Of a stretch of 64,000 nt of DNA, positions 10,101 through 25,100 are shown piece after piece. A model generated the notes under the pieces. It saw nothing but the letters and a program-made list of their open reading frames with translations, was not told the DNA's origin and did not search any database. The stretch's first letter is position 1; every line of letters begins with the position of its first letter. The DNA is taken from positions 15,786,001-15,850,000 of the forward strand of contig CM034412.1 in assembly GCA_019925095.2 (NCBI GenBank), read 5' to 3'. The position numbers were made by a program, and so were the translations under genes. Origin of the DNA: Dendrolimus kikuchii (lineage: Eukaryota; Arthropoda; Insecta; Lepidoptera; Lasiocampidae).

Positions 10101-13100
10101 TCTAAATGGTGCTCAGTTGTTTGTGCCTACCCCGCAATGGAACTGGTGTGAAGTTATGTATGTATGTATTATATATAAATTTTGAACATCATATAAATTG
10201 TCGTTAATCATTATTATTTCATAATCAGTATGAACTGTTTTAATATATGGGCATGATAAAACAGCAGTAGCACAATTCCTATCATAATGTAATCTTATAC
10301 ATATTCATAACAAATTTCACTTTCATTATTACATATGGGTACAGTATTTGTTTACATAATATTACATTTCATGAATGGTAAAAATTCATTATAATTTATA
10401 AACAGTCCAAATGTTTTAATATATTTTAGTGTTAATTTGAGTTATTAGCTACTAGATAATTAGAATTGCTCTTAATTAAATCATAATTCATTTTGTTATA
10501 CAGAAAAAGCATTATTTACAGTCTAGTGATCTTATAAATGTATGTAAGAAAGAGCTTGTATCAAAGAGAGGGATTATGTCTCAAAGAGATAATATGCTAA
10601 TTATTAAAAACTAAATACTTCAGAAACTCAATTGTAAACATTTATTGTTAGCAATAAAGGCTGTTTTGATTTGATATCAATCTTATATTGTTTTTTTATT
10701 GGTGGAGTACAGCAGACACTGTGCACTTGATGGAAAGCGGTTGAATTGCCTATGAACATTTGCAACAACAAAGGTGCTACCATTGTGCGGTCGGTACTGA
10801 AGGGGAGCCTGGAACCTGGCCACTAATGGCAGAATACAACTCAGTGTAGTTATAGTGGAATACCCTTTACCAGTAGTAGCTTTCCATATGGGCAATCTTA
10901 ACACCTGACTGTGGGTTGATGCAGCCGCACTGGATTGCTATAGACTATTTTTTTTTAATTCTCCTCCATCCTGACGAAATTGATATGTCAGGGTTATGAC
11001 TTTTTTTTGTGTTTTTTGTATCTTTATTTTTGGAACGAAGTTCCTTATCGCGCGTTGTGAAAGGGGGCTAGACGGAAAAAATTCTTACGAAAAGTTGTCA
11101 CAACACTTTTTGCTATAGTAAGCTATTGTAAGCTGTGCGGCGTCGCATGTTTCTCTGTCTGTCTGTCTGTCTCTCTCTCTCAATTCCAATTACAATTCCT
11201 TCACTAATTAATCGAAAGGAACTTCGTTCCATCCGGGTGTCCCTTGACACCTCTCAAGTTTTTTTTTTTAATCTTTTTATTTTTGCTTTTTTGCTTTATT
11301 TATTTAATAAACTCTTAATTCTATTACATACATCTTATTACTATTGTGTTTTACATTCTTATTCTATTTTTGTGCTGTTTTACTTACAATTTTGTTCTTA
11401 TTATCTATTACAGTTTTCTTGTTCCTATTTTATTTTACCTTCTACTACAATCGGGTCTTGTACATTACTACTTATTTGTTTATTTATTACTTATTTTCTT
11501 GTTACTTATTTTATATTTATTTCATTTACACTATTTTGGTTTTCTTTTCTTATTTTACAGTTAATTCAACTTCTTGTATTACATATTTGCTATAGACTAT
11601 TGTGAAAGACCACACATACCGTGTTTCCCGAACAGTACTCTCTGGGTATCTTCAAGTCTGGTTTGAGTAGGTACTATTTAAGTAAGCGTGCTTCATCTTC
11701 GACCGCATCATCATCCGACATTAGGCTTTATCGTGGTCAAACGCGAACCTATTTATCATAAAAAAAATCATGCCTGTATTGATGGGTATGGATCACACGC
11801 TGCTCCTCAGCTCCTCACTTCACTTGTATGTTTCGAGACAGTATGTCCATTTTATATATATATTTGAGTAAGCGGCGGTATACTGTTTATTTAGATGTAT
11901 TATGTTCAAGCAATGCGGCGCAAAGTGTGTTATAATATAGTACATACATACATAACTTCACGCCAGTTCCCTTGCGGGGTAAGCACGAACAACAGAGCGT
12001 CATTCAGGCTTATTCTTACACACCTCACTTGCTTCTTTGACATTCATAACTCTTGTCATGCACGCTCGTCTGTTCTTAAGGCTCCTGACATCACCTTCTG
12101 CTAGTACACGATCAATTTGATCATGGAAGGTGTGTCGTGGCCTTCCAGGATTTCTGCATCCATCCACTTTTGCATTGTATATCTGTTTAGTCATTCTTTC
12201 CACATGCCCGAACTACCGGAGCATTCCTTTCCTTACCTTCACCCCGACACTCTCTTTCAGACCAACTCTCTTTCTTACTTCGGTATTACGAACGCGGTCC
12301 GCAAGCGTCACTCCGCAGATTTTGCGCAGTGCTCGCATCTCGACCGCGTTTAGTAATAATATAATAATATTAATAATATAGTATTTTAGAATATTTACAA
12401 ATTGGGCGAAATATTTTATTTTATCTTGACATAACAATGAATTTGACGTGCGTGTGAAAAGGGAAAGCTGTCAGATTTGAATAGAGAATTTAAATGTTTT
12501 GAATAAAACATCATATAGGCCTAATGAAGGTTACATGTCAGTATCAGTGATTTGTTCTGTCACCTCTTAGGACAGGCTGCCCGGCCATAGGAATTAGTAT
12601 TCTTTCTCTGTTCCTGTATAATATCATAGATTTCAGTAGGATATTAAACTAACTAACTCCGTAGGCTCAGCGACTCAAAGTGAGTGTTGGCCTCCGAAAC
12701 GAGAGCACGCCCCTTTCCTCTGTCCTGCTCAGTGTCTTGCGTTGTGGGCATGTAGTGCGGTCAGGTCAGTTTCCACTTTGTCCTTCCAGCGATACTTGGG
12801 ATGACAAGTATGCTTTCTTCACTCCCCGTTCCTTCATCCACTCTACATGACCGAGCCAGCGGAGCCGGTGAGATTTTATCTCCCCAATTATGTTGGGCTC
12901 AGCCATGTGGTCTTCTATTTCGGAGTTGGTTCGGAGCCTCCAGCTGGTATCTCCTTTTATTAATAAGTAGGATGTTAACATAATTAAAATATTTCAAATC
13001 AAATATATTAAGTACATCTATACTAATATTATAAAGCTGAAGAGTTTGTTTGTTTTTTTGTTTAAACGCGCTAATCTCAGGAACCGCTGGTCCGATTTAA

Positions 13101-16100
13101 AAAATTCTTTCAGTGTTGAATAGTACATTTATCGAAGAAGGCTATGGGTTATATTATATTTTTTTTTAAATAGGGATCCTTACTAAAAGTCCAATAATGT
13201 AACCCAAGGTGTAAAAAATGACCCGAAAAAATCCTTACACGGCGTGCGCTGCGAAAACTATTGATTACAGAACAAAACAATGTACTACCACTTTGCAGAA
13301 CATATAATTGTCTACAAAAAATATCGCGTAACCATATGTCTAAGTAGTTATCTCACAATAACTGTTTTCTTTTATTTTTTTAAATAATTAAAATGCCGTC
13401 GCTTCAAAAACTCTTTATTTTGTACCTTGGTATTAATCCTTATCAAAATAAATTACTCCATATTCAAGACGAATTCAATACCTTTCTAGAACTTTTTGAA
13501 TTATTCAATTCGTTTCAAGACGTTTCATTTAAAAGATATCGCGATATTTAAAATGTAAGTATTAGTGTTGTAGCCAAAAATATACTAATGTTGTTTGATT
13601 GAACGCGCTAATCTCTGGAACTACTGGTCTGATTTGAAAAATTCTTTCAGTGTTGGATAACCCATTTATCGAGGAAGGCTATAGGCTATATATTATCACG
13701 CTAAGACCAATAGGAGCGGAGCACCAATGAAGAATGTTTCAAAATCGGAGGGTTTTGAAAGTAAATTCCACGCGGACGACGTCGCGGGCACAGCTAGTTT
13801 AATATAAAATAAATATTTATGCCTCTGCCTGATTGAGAGGTCTGTCCACGTTAAACTGATGCAGCCAGGCCCACCATTGTTAGGTTATGATATCAGCTGA
13901 GATATTGTACTGCAGCTGAGGCTCAGGTGATTGGATATATTAGAGGTTGACTTAATAGCTGTACTGGAAGTCACTGTGAGTCTCGCAGTTGTCTCAGTGT
14001 TTGTTCCTAAGTAGTATGGTGTCCATGAAGCGTTAGTATATCTACCGTAAATTAACTTTACTTAAAACTTTTAGATCCCTATAGAAGAGACACCATTGTA
14101 GAGCTAAATCACAGTTGTATTAGGAGTGTCCACTAGAGATCCACTTTCTGTTCTTTGTGTGGTCTTCGCTACCCGTTGTGCCGAGAGTGAGACAATTGCT
14201 ACGCATGTCATCCCTCGTGACGTCAAGCCAGCATTTCTTAAGGCTATCTTTTCTACTGGGATCTGATGGAGGTGGCAATAATAGACATTTGTTACCCATA
14301 CAACCAGCCGGTTTCCCGTAAAATACGTACATACATACAGCGACTTAAGAACTATGACTATGAGTATGTAACAATTTTTTTTTAAATCTTAATTCATTAT
14401 CAAAAACGTTTGTGTAGTCATAATTACCATTATAAAATTTTCAAAATAAATAAATGAAGTTATTAAGTTAAGTATTCGAAAACAAAGGGTTACAAAGATA
14501 ATAATTTAAAAGTTAGGTTGAAATTATTTTAAAACGAGTGAGAAGTACATACATACATACATAACTTCACGCCCGTTCCCTTGCGGGGTAGGCACGAACA
14601 ACAGAGCGCCATTCAGGCTTATTCTTACACACCTCACTTGCTCCCGTAAAATGTATCGTATTAATCAATAATCCCTATACTAATAATCAACTGCGTCTAG
14701 TTTTTTCTTAAGTTTTCGGGACTACATGATATATGATATAAATAAGTTTTAACGGTTTTTATCGCGATATTTTATTTGACCACGACTATTGAAGTGTCCG
14801 AAACGTCGAAAAAACTCAAATATACTGCGTTTTAAAATCTTTAAAACGTCGTTTTATTATGAACGCCTTAAGAACAGACGAGTGTGCATGACAAGAGTTA
14901 TGAATGTCAAAGAAGCAAGTGAGGTGTGTAAGAATGGGCCTAAATGGCGCTCTGTTGTTCGTGCCTACCCCGCAAGGGAACTGGCGTGAAGTTATGTATG
15001 TATGTATGTTTTATTATGTAATTAATTTATCTAGTTTTTATGAATTGTGCTTTGGAATTTGTGTTATTTGTGGTTTTGTACTGAAATAATATTTCTGAAA
15101 ATATGGAATATTAATTTATCTTTGTTCTCTTGTTTGTCATATTTGTAATAATAATTATAATTAATATTATAAATTAGCTTTTGTTTTATGATAAATTTAC
15201 GCATATTATTATTACAGTTTGCCCCACGTAGTATATTTTTAATCGAAGCACGTGATGTAATAATATATTATTAATACGTGAAGCAAAAACTTTGGACCCC
15301 TTTTTTACGAAAATTGCGCGTACGGAGGAGTATGAAATTTGGCACACTTATAGTTTATATAGAGAAGAAGCGACGACTGCTAATATAAAAAAAAATATTA
15401 CATACTCTTTTGTTTATTGTTAAAGTCATATTAACAGTGTAGGCTTGGCAGAAGAAGTATAGTCTTTGACAACAAATTATTATGGTCGAATTTCGACCAT
15501 GGGCGACCACTACTAGTTTCATTTAATAGGGATAGACCCATAGTCAGTTTTACAGAAAATAGTGATGATCCTTGGTTCCCCTGGATTCTTTACGTGGTAG
15601 AGCTATGCTGGAATCATTATTTTGATCACAACTCTTAGGTGCGGCTCGATTGGTGTAACACCACGCTGTCACAGAATATCGGCGTGAAACGGTTAGTCTT
15701 GAGCGAAACGTGTTTTGTGCGATGAGTGAGAATTCCGACGGTCCACTTCCTCATAGCTCTCTATTCCAGCGCCAGAAAAATGGGCAGTTGGCCTAGCTCA
15801 TGGAAAGTTGTTACTGCCTCCTACAGACGTTTGCAACACTAGGGGTGAAGCCAACGTGTTACCAGCCTTTACGAAGGAACGAAGTTTTTTTTTATTACAT
15901 GAGTTCAGTAGACAGGCAGACGGGCCGCTTGATGGAAAGCGATTACCATCGCCTATGGACATTTGCAACACCAAAGGTGCTAAAAATGCGCTGCTGCTTT
16001 CTTAAGGGAGACTGGAGAACCTGGTCACTAATACCGGAAAACAACTCAAGGTTGTTATGGCGACATACTTTAGACCAGGTAGCCATCCAGACGGGCAAAT

Positions 16101-19100
16101 ACTCTAAATCCTGCCTGTGGTTTTGTCGCCTCTTACGACAGGCCGCCCCAACGCAGGAAATTGTATTCTTTCTCCGTTCCTGCACGGATAAATGGAGAGT
16201 ACTGCATAAGGGTCATAGGAATAAGATAGGATAAATGGGTTTGGAATTGGGGTAGGATGAGACTAACCGTTTCACGCCGATGTTCTGCGAGAGCGTGACG
16301 TCACACCGATCAAGCCGGTCCTTATAGCTGTAATCAGCCGTGAGTTGTGTTCCGGCTTTAGTAACCAGGTTCCAGTCTCCCTTAAGAGAGCAGCAGCGCA
16401 TTTGTAGCGCCTCTGGTGTTGCAAATGTCCATAGGCGATGGTAACCGCTTTCCATCAAGTGGACCATCTGCCTGTCTGCTGAACTCCTGCATTAAAAAAA
16501 ATCAAGATAGTAATTCCAGCATGGCTCCACCACGTCAAGTCAAGGACAGGAGTCGACAAATAACATAGCAATGAAATGGGGCCGCACCCTAAATGTATGT
16601 TCTGCCCGCGTGTCTACTAGCTCCATGTCAATGTCAAGCGTGAAAAAAAATAATGTGATAAGATTGATAACGATTAAACTGTTGATAAATCCATCAGAAT
16701 AAAATATCGGGTGTCAGCTTGTCTCATTATGGTGCTTATCAGTCCTAATAGAGAGACATAGATTTTTTGTTGCTGTTTGAATCCAGCAATACAGGCAGAC
16801 GATCCACCTGCTAGAAGACGTTGCGTAGCCAGTTCGTTGACAGTCTTTAGGATAGGTTAGACTCGGTTGGAGGGTATGGGGTCAAGAGTATCAGGCAGGA
16901 GGGGATAGGATAAGGAAGATAGAATAGAATAGAAAACACTTTATTGTTCACCAAATAAATGAATAATTACAATAACTAATTATAATAAATAATTTCATCC
17001 GTGCAGAAACGGAGAAATAATACAATTTCCTGCGGCCGGGCGGCCTGTCGTAAGAGGCGACTTAACAACCCACAGCCAGGTGGTAGGGCATTTGCCCGAC
17101 TGGATGGCTACCACCCGTGGTCTAGAGTATGCCGCCATAACAACTTTGATTTGTGTTCCGGCATTAATGACCAGGTTTCAGTCTCCCTTAAGAGAGCAGC
17201 AGCGCATTTGTAGCACCATTGGTGTTGCAAATGTCCATAGGCGATGGTAACCGCTTTTCATCAAGTGGGCCGTCTGCCTGTCTGCTGAGCTCGTGCAATA
17301 AAAATAAAAAAAAACTAGTGATCGCCCGTGGTCGAAATTCAAATACATGGTAGTGTGTTATGTTTTTTTGTTATTGGTTTAATGTATTTCTTATGCATAA
17401 TTAAAAAAAAAATAGCATTCTTCACTCCTTCTCTATATGAACTATAAGTGTGCGAAATTTCATACTCCTCCGTCCGCGCAATTTTCGTAAAAAGTGGTAC
17501 AAAGTTTTTGTTTTGTTTTTGCTTCACGTATTAATATATAGATTTAAGGGCAAAACAAAAGGTGGCCTTATCGCTTAAATTGATCTCTTCCAGGCAACCT
17601 GACTAAGAGGACACTTTTAACAATCTTATTTCTAGATATAATTAAATAAAAAAGAAATAAAATAAAAAAGGAAGAACAGTAACCAGCTAAGTAAAGAAGA
17701 ATAGACAAATATATATTGTATTATAAATAAACTAGGGTCATGGTTTTTGACAGATTTTTTAAATATGTACTAGCGGAGGGTGATTTCAGGAGCCTTAAGA
17801 ACAGACGAGTGTGCATGACAAGAGTTATGAATGTCAAAGAAGCAAGTGAGGTGTGTAAGAATGGGCCTAAATGGCGCTCTGTTGTTCGTGCCTACCCCGC
17901 AAGGGAACTGGCGTGAAGTTATGTATGTATGTTTTTAAATATGGCAAGTGATTTAGCTTCTCTGATATCTACGGGTATAGGATAAAGAGGAAGAATCGGA
18001 GCTCTTGTTCGTCGTATTAGTTCAGGCTAATCGTTTCACGCAAATATTCTGTGAGACCGTGATATCATACCAATCGAGTTAGCCCTAAGACGTGTAGTAG
18101 TCAAGTAAATGTGTCTAACATTTTCTGATGAATTGCGCCAGAAATAAAAAGGTTGAGGCGACTTCACTCGTTACTGTAAATCGTGTAGAATGTTGGTGTT
18201 ATTTCAACAACTCTCTGGACCCATTTCTGAAATATCCCGATGGCAGAATGACTAAACAGATATACAATGCAAAAGTGGATGGATGCAGAAGTCGTGGAAG
18301 GCCACGACACACCTTCCATGATCAAATTGATCGACCCACTTCTGAAATATCCCGATGGCTGGATGGTTTTTTTTTATTATTATTAATATCTCTACGGACT
18401 CGAGTTCGACTACTTAATTTCTATGAAAAATTTGAGACTCCATACACGCTCATTGTTTATTTTTGTTAGTGTCTGTGACATTATATGTAGTAATTTTTGT
18501 GTTTTGGTGTACCTTAAGAATAACTTATTATATTAATTTATTCTAATTTTAATACTAAACTTATACTAATGTAGAGTGTATCTGTTACATGCTGGTGTTG
18601 TGAGGAAGTGCATGTGCAGTGTTGGCCTTATATCTATACTTATATATATACTGTATATATATATATATATATATATACAGTATATATTTATGGCTGGATG
18701 GATTGTGAATAACGTCACAACCTCCCTAAAAACAGAATTAAACGAAAAATAATTTCATAGGTACATTTTCATTGCATTTTAGGTAAATCTTTATATTTGA
18801 ATGGGAAAGATATAACTTTGTTAATTTTAACTGCATGCACTGATAATTTTAAACCAAGTTTAATGGTAATACCGCAAGTAATGAGGAAAATCTAGACTGC
18901 GGACGAGCGATTTAGGTCTCATAGAGCATAATTTTATGGCTAAAATACACGAAACGTGGTCTCGGTTGAGGATTTTAAAAACAAATCTATGTACCAATAA
19001 AATATAACTGTTTGTTTGTGAACTATCCTACTAATATTCGAGGGGTGAAAGGCTATTTGTTTTAAGCGACATTTTGTGACAGAATTGACTTGACGGTTTT

Positions 19101-22100
19101 CTTGCATCCTAATGTCTCAAACTTAAGGAATTTAATGAACCGGGTTTCCAACTAAAAACTACAGATTTTTTTCTTTTTTAAATATAGTATGTAGTTTACT
19201 AATGAAGTCTTTTTGTGGGTCATTGAAACTTCAAACGCCTCTATCGACACAATTTCGCAAATGTCGCTTAAAACAAATAACCTTGGACCCCTCGTATTAT
19301 AAACGCGATAGTTTGTAAGAATGTATGGATGTATGTATGTTTGTTACACTTTCACGCGAAAATTACTCAATGGATTTTGATGAAACTTTACAATAATATA
19401 GCTTACACATCTCAATAACACAGGCTATATTTTATATAGATATAGTGTGAATTATCCAAAATATAACGATTTTCCATCAACACACGGGTGAGACCGCGGT
19501 CGCAGCTAGTAATATAATAAATCTGTTGGAAGTGTTGAGTTTGGACAATGAAGTTTAGACTAGGAAAAAGTTCGGGGGTTTGACTTGGACCAGCAGATGC
19601 CGAAAATGCAACTGCTCGTATGTTTGTGGGTTTTTTTATATTGCACGAGTTCAGCAGGCAGGCAGACGGCCCACTTGATGGACAGCGGTTACAATCGCCT
19701 ATGGACATTTGCAACACCAAAGGTGCTACAAATGCGCTGCTGCTCTCTTAAGGGAGACTGGAACCTGGCCACTAATTCCGAAACAACTCGAGGTTGTTAT
19801 GGCGGCATACTCTAGACAAGGGGTGGTAGTCATCTAGACGGGTAAATACCTTAATACCAGACAGGTGGTCTGTGGGTTGTTTTGTCGCCTCGACAGGCGG
19901 CCCGGCAGCAGGAATTTTTTGCATAATACCTATTAATATTACATACATATAGTGTATATATTTTTGTACATAGATTTGCTAGTATCTTGCAAGTTAAAGT
20001 TAATTAGCATTTACTGACTTTAACAATATCACTAGTTAGCCATAATTATTAGTTGTGAAAAATAGTTAGTTGTTGTTAGTTGTCAGGAGCCTTAAGAACA
20101 GACGAGTGTGCATGACAAGAGTTATGAATGTCAAAGAAGCAAGTGAGGTGTGTAAGAATGGACCTAAATGGCGCTCTGTTGTTCGTGCCTACCCCGCAAG
20201 GGAACTGGCGTGAAGTTATGTATGTATGTATGTAAAAATAATTTCAGTAGATCACAGTCACAACATGACTGATATCAGATAATGAGAATAGTGTAATACT
20301 TACAACAACTCAGAAGGGTTTATGGTAATAAAAGGACAGCAACTGATCACATAGTTATAATCAGAGAACTTTACGGTTTTAACACATTTATTACACTAAG
20401 TTTAACACTCGACGAGCACTTTTAGAACACCTCGCCATCCCTCCAACAATTTAACAGTTTAATAAACTAAGCAATTGGCACAACCGATAGCGGATTGAAG
20501 TCATTGATAAACTATTTTAATTAAAGTGTTATGAATGAAAAGAATTTAATACATTACTGTTTGGAAATTCCAGATAATATTTTATACAAAATATTATATA
20601 AAACACTAGCTGTCCCGGCAGCCGTTGTTCTGCCCTGAAGAAATAAAATTTAGAACCCGATTGCAGCGCCACTTACCGGGTCCAAATGTAAGCTATCCTA
20701 TCTTTCAAGTCTGATCAAACTGTACACGGTGTGCAAATTTGATTAAAATCGGTGAAGTAGTTTAGGAGTCCATCGCGGACGAACAACGTGACACGTAATT
20801 TATATATATTAAGCTTATAATTAAAGTTTTACATGTAATAAAACAAACCGAACACGGTAAAAATGTATCGCGTCTGCCAACATGAAAACAAAATGTAGTG
20901 AATACCGTCTATATTATACAATTGAGAGATTTTAAATTATAATCTGTACACAGTCACTACATATTATTGTTATATAAAATGGAGGTAAATTATGGAGAAC
21001 TACTCTATCCAAAACAGGCGCTAATCACAGAATAAATAAAAATATAACATTATTATTCAATTAAGGAAATGGCCGATTGTATCGTTTAGAAATAAGAGGG
21101 TACATAACAAAATTAATTATTAACTTTAAAAAGAAACATGAAAAGAGCAACTATGGTACTAAATACATACATACATAACTTCACGCCAGTTCCCTTGCGG
21201 GGTAGGCACGAACAACAGAGTGCCATTTAGGCTTATTCTTACACACCTCACTTGCCTCTTTGACATTCATAACTCTTGTCATGCAAGCTCGTCTGTTCTT
21301 AAGGCTCCTGACATCACCTTCTGCTAGTACACGATCAATTTGATCATGGAAGGTGTGTCGTGGCCTTCCACGACTTCTGCATCCATCCACCTTTGCATTG
21401 TATATCTGTTTAGTCATTCTTTCGTCATGCATTCTTTCCACATGCCCGAACCACCGGAGCATTCCTGTCCTTACCTTCACTAAGGTACTAAATAACTGTA
21501 GCATTAGGTGAAGTAAAAGGTGTTATGGATATTAGCTACTAAAGATTCTTTTCCACCCTACCCCTACCAGAAACAAGCGTGATAGTATGTGGGTAATGTA
21601 ACATCATGCACTGTTCATAAAGGGTACAAGCGTAACTGTAAATTGAGCATAATTCAATCAGTGTGTACATATTTGCGAAGCAGTCTCCCCTTTTCGTCAC
21701 CTGAGGAAGTTCAATTATGTATGGCGAAGCAGCCAATCGATCCAAGGGGCATTACCCTGATAGATTTCGTGCAAACATTTCAATGAAAATGCGGCGTACA
21801 AATTCTCAAAATATGCTTTGCGTATAGAAATGTGGAAGGAATGTAATTGCGTCGCAATTTCTTCAAATAAAGTTTTTCTTTCTTTCTCTCTTTCTTTCTT
21901 TCGTTCTGATTTGAAACTCGATTAAACGACAAAAGCGACACTAAAAGGAGATAAAAACATAAATCTATAGGAGATAGTATCCCTATTCATATTATAAATG
22001 CGATAGTAACTCTGTTAAGCTTTCACGGAAAAACTACTGTGCCGATTCTGCTGAAATTCGGTATATGTGTAATTTTAATACCGAGGGTGGATGAGAGATA

Positions 22101-25100
22101 TTTTTTATCCCGGATAATGGGATAGATTTAGGTAAATGTTATCCCAGAAAGTAGGGTAGGTTTTATTTTTTTGTGATTTGCTATTTTCGTAATTTTTGTC
22201 CGTTTTTTTTAAATCCCCTCCGCCGGACGAACAGGATCGGTCCGGGCTTTTTTGTAATTCGTTCCTCTCCCGGGAATATACAGGACAGCGAATCAAGATA
22301 TGCGATACATATTCTACTATGTCGTCGTAATATGCACAAGGGACACGCTTTCCACCTGAACCGGTTCAGGTTTTTTTTTTTTTTTTATAGCAGGAGGTCA
22401 GCAGACAGGCAGACGGCCCACTTGATGGAAAGCGGTTACCATCGCCTATGGACATTTGCAACACCAAAGTTGCTACAAATGCGCTGCTGCTCTCTTAAGG
22501 GAGACTGGAACCTAGTCACTAATGCCGGAACACAACTCAAGGTTATTATGGCGGCATACTTTAGACCAGGGGTAACCATCCAGTCGGGCAAATGCCCTAC
22601 CACCTGGCTGTGGGTTGTTTACGACAGGCCGCCCGGCCGCAGGAAATTGTATTCTTCCTCCGTTCCTGCACAGATAGATGATCAAAATCTTCGTATCCAT
22701 ATCCAGATCCCAAATGTCTATCCTTAACTAAAAATAAGTTTATTAGTTAAATTCCCCTAAGACGTTGTCAATCCTTCATACTAATTCTAGTTTGATATTA
22801 ATCGCCATAAGACGGTCCTTAAATGGCTATTAATGTCTCAGCAGCGGGGGTGGGTTTTCGGGGGCCAATAAATCGCGTTAATCGCCCCAAACGGGATCAC
22901 TTTGGGGTATCAGGTGTACAGGCAATTAGTGACGTTTACAAGCCGAGGGGCTTTGTAACGCTGTCGATACTAAACTCACCTTTAGTTTCATCTAAACTAA
23001 TATTAATAATAATGGAGATCGCTAGAGCTAAGACTCAAGCTCCAGGGGTGGAAGTGATAAATGGCATCACGTCAGAAGTAGCTACGGTGAACCTGCAGCC
23101 CACCTCTCTACACCCATGTTGCGCCTGTCTTTTATGGCATTTTTTAGGGCCCATGCAGGGAGTGGCGAGTCACCGTCTGCCCATTTTTCCATATTCCCCG
23201 AACATTGCGACGGGCAGACGCCATAGTCCCCATATTCCCAGACCTCTAGTACCGCTACCAGTTCACCCCAATAACCCGGTACTTTTTGTCCTCATTTCTC
23301 ACAATAGTCCTACACTGGCCGGGGCTTGTCCTTGGGTGCATTGTTATATGGTGTAGACAGGGATAATCGCCGGTCAGTGTCACGCCACATTTACATTAAA
23401 TTTGTCAAGGGGCCTCTACGTGTTGGCCTTCCCATGGCCCCACGCAAGCCCTCCAAATGTCCGGGCCATTTTTATGGCCCGTGTTCTTCAAAAATCAGAA
23501 GATAATAATAAGATTTTTATTGACACCAAAATTAAATTTATATATCTTAAAATTAAGACTGTTTGGGTGCTAACACCTAAACGAGGCCAAGCCTGTCTCA
23601 TAGGTGTTAGTCCTTTCCAGCGACTTAATAACTATGACTATGAGTATGTAACAATTTTAGTTTTTTTTTTAAATATTAATTCATTAACAAAAACGTTTGT
23701 GTAGTCATAATTACCATTATAAAATTTTCAAAATAAATAAATAAAGTTATTAAGTTAAGTATTCGAAAATAAAGAGTTACAAAGATAATAATTTAAAAGT
23801 TAGGTTGAAATTATTTTAAAACGAGTGAGAAGTACATACATACATACATAACTTCACGCCAGTTCCCTTGCGGGGTAGGCACGAACGACAGAGCGCCATT
23901 CAGGCTTATTCTTACACACCTCACTTGCTTCTTTGACATTCATAGCTCTTGTCTTGCACGCTCGTCTGTTCTTAAGGCTCCTGCCATCACCTTCTGCTAG
24001 TGTGATGTGAGAAGTACATATGTCTATAATTATCAATAGAACGATACTGCCTACTTGGGACTTAGAAAAGTAATGTTATGAAGACATCTCTTAATAACAT
24101 TCGTATAGATAGATACCTTACGTTACTTAACCAAGTTTGTGAGTTTGTTTGTTTGCAGGAAGTAATCTGTTGAACCGTTAAATCGATTTTGTAATGTTTT
24201 CACCAATGGAAAGCTACGTTAATCCTTAGTGTTATAGACTATATATTTGACTAGCTTCTGCCCGCGACTTCGTCCGCGTGGAATAGTTTAAAAAAAAGTA
24301 AGTTAATAAAAACTACCCGATTTTGAAACATTCTTCATGGGTGCTCCATTCCTATTGGTCTTAGCTTGATGATATATAGCCTGTAGCCTTCCTCGATAAA
24401 GGGGCTATCTAACACTGAAAGAATTTTTCAAATCAGACCAGTAGTTCCTGAGATTAGCGCGTTCAAACAAACAAACTCTTCAGCTTTATGTATTAGTATA
24501 AGATTGTGATTAATAATATTTTTTAATTTATTATTGACTCCCAGCGAACTGGGCACAAGGTAGCTAGTGTTATATTTTTGGTATTTAAGAAAGAAAGAAA
24601 AAGTATGTAATGAGGTGTATTTGGGACACCTGGTTGGAACGAAGTTCTCGAAGACCATCCAGAAGTACCAAAAAACTGTATGCACAGAAATACATACAAA
24701 CAAATTGCATCAAAATATTGTAAAAACTTGAAAGTAAATTAACTAAACCATACAGTCGAATTGCGAAACTCCTTCTTTTTCGCTCTGTTACCAGGCCCTT
24801 AGTAACAGCCAAGCATAAGACTAGCGCATTTAGAGGATGTTTCAAATGTGCTGCTACTAAATGCTGGAATGATATTCCTCCACCCATAAGAGACCTGAAA
24901 ACAATACATTCTTTCAAATTTCATTATAAGTGAAACTTACTTAAGTTGCAAAAAGAAGACCCCACATATAATAAAAACTAATTAGTTACAAATTATTTAT
25001 ATATTTATTGCATGCATAGATCTACAAATATAATATATACTGTACAAATTAATAAATTATAAACTTATTTATAAAGTTATAAAGTAATATTTATTTATTT

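Noticed and set aside
11135..11605. 156-codon ORF rich in Phe, Tyr and Leu that looks like a membrane protein
   Set aside because: It arises from T-rich sequence (TTT, TAT, CTT codons) after a (TCTG)n microsatellite in a repeat; three overlapping frames are equally open.
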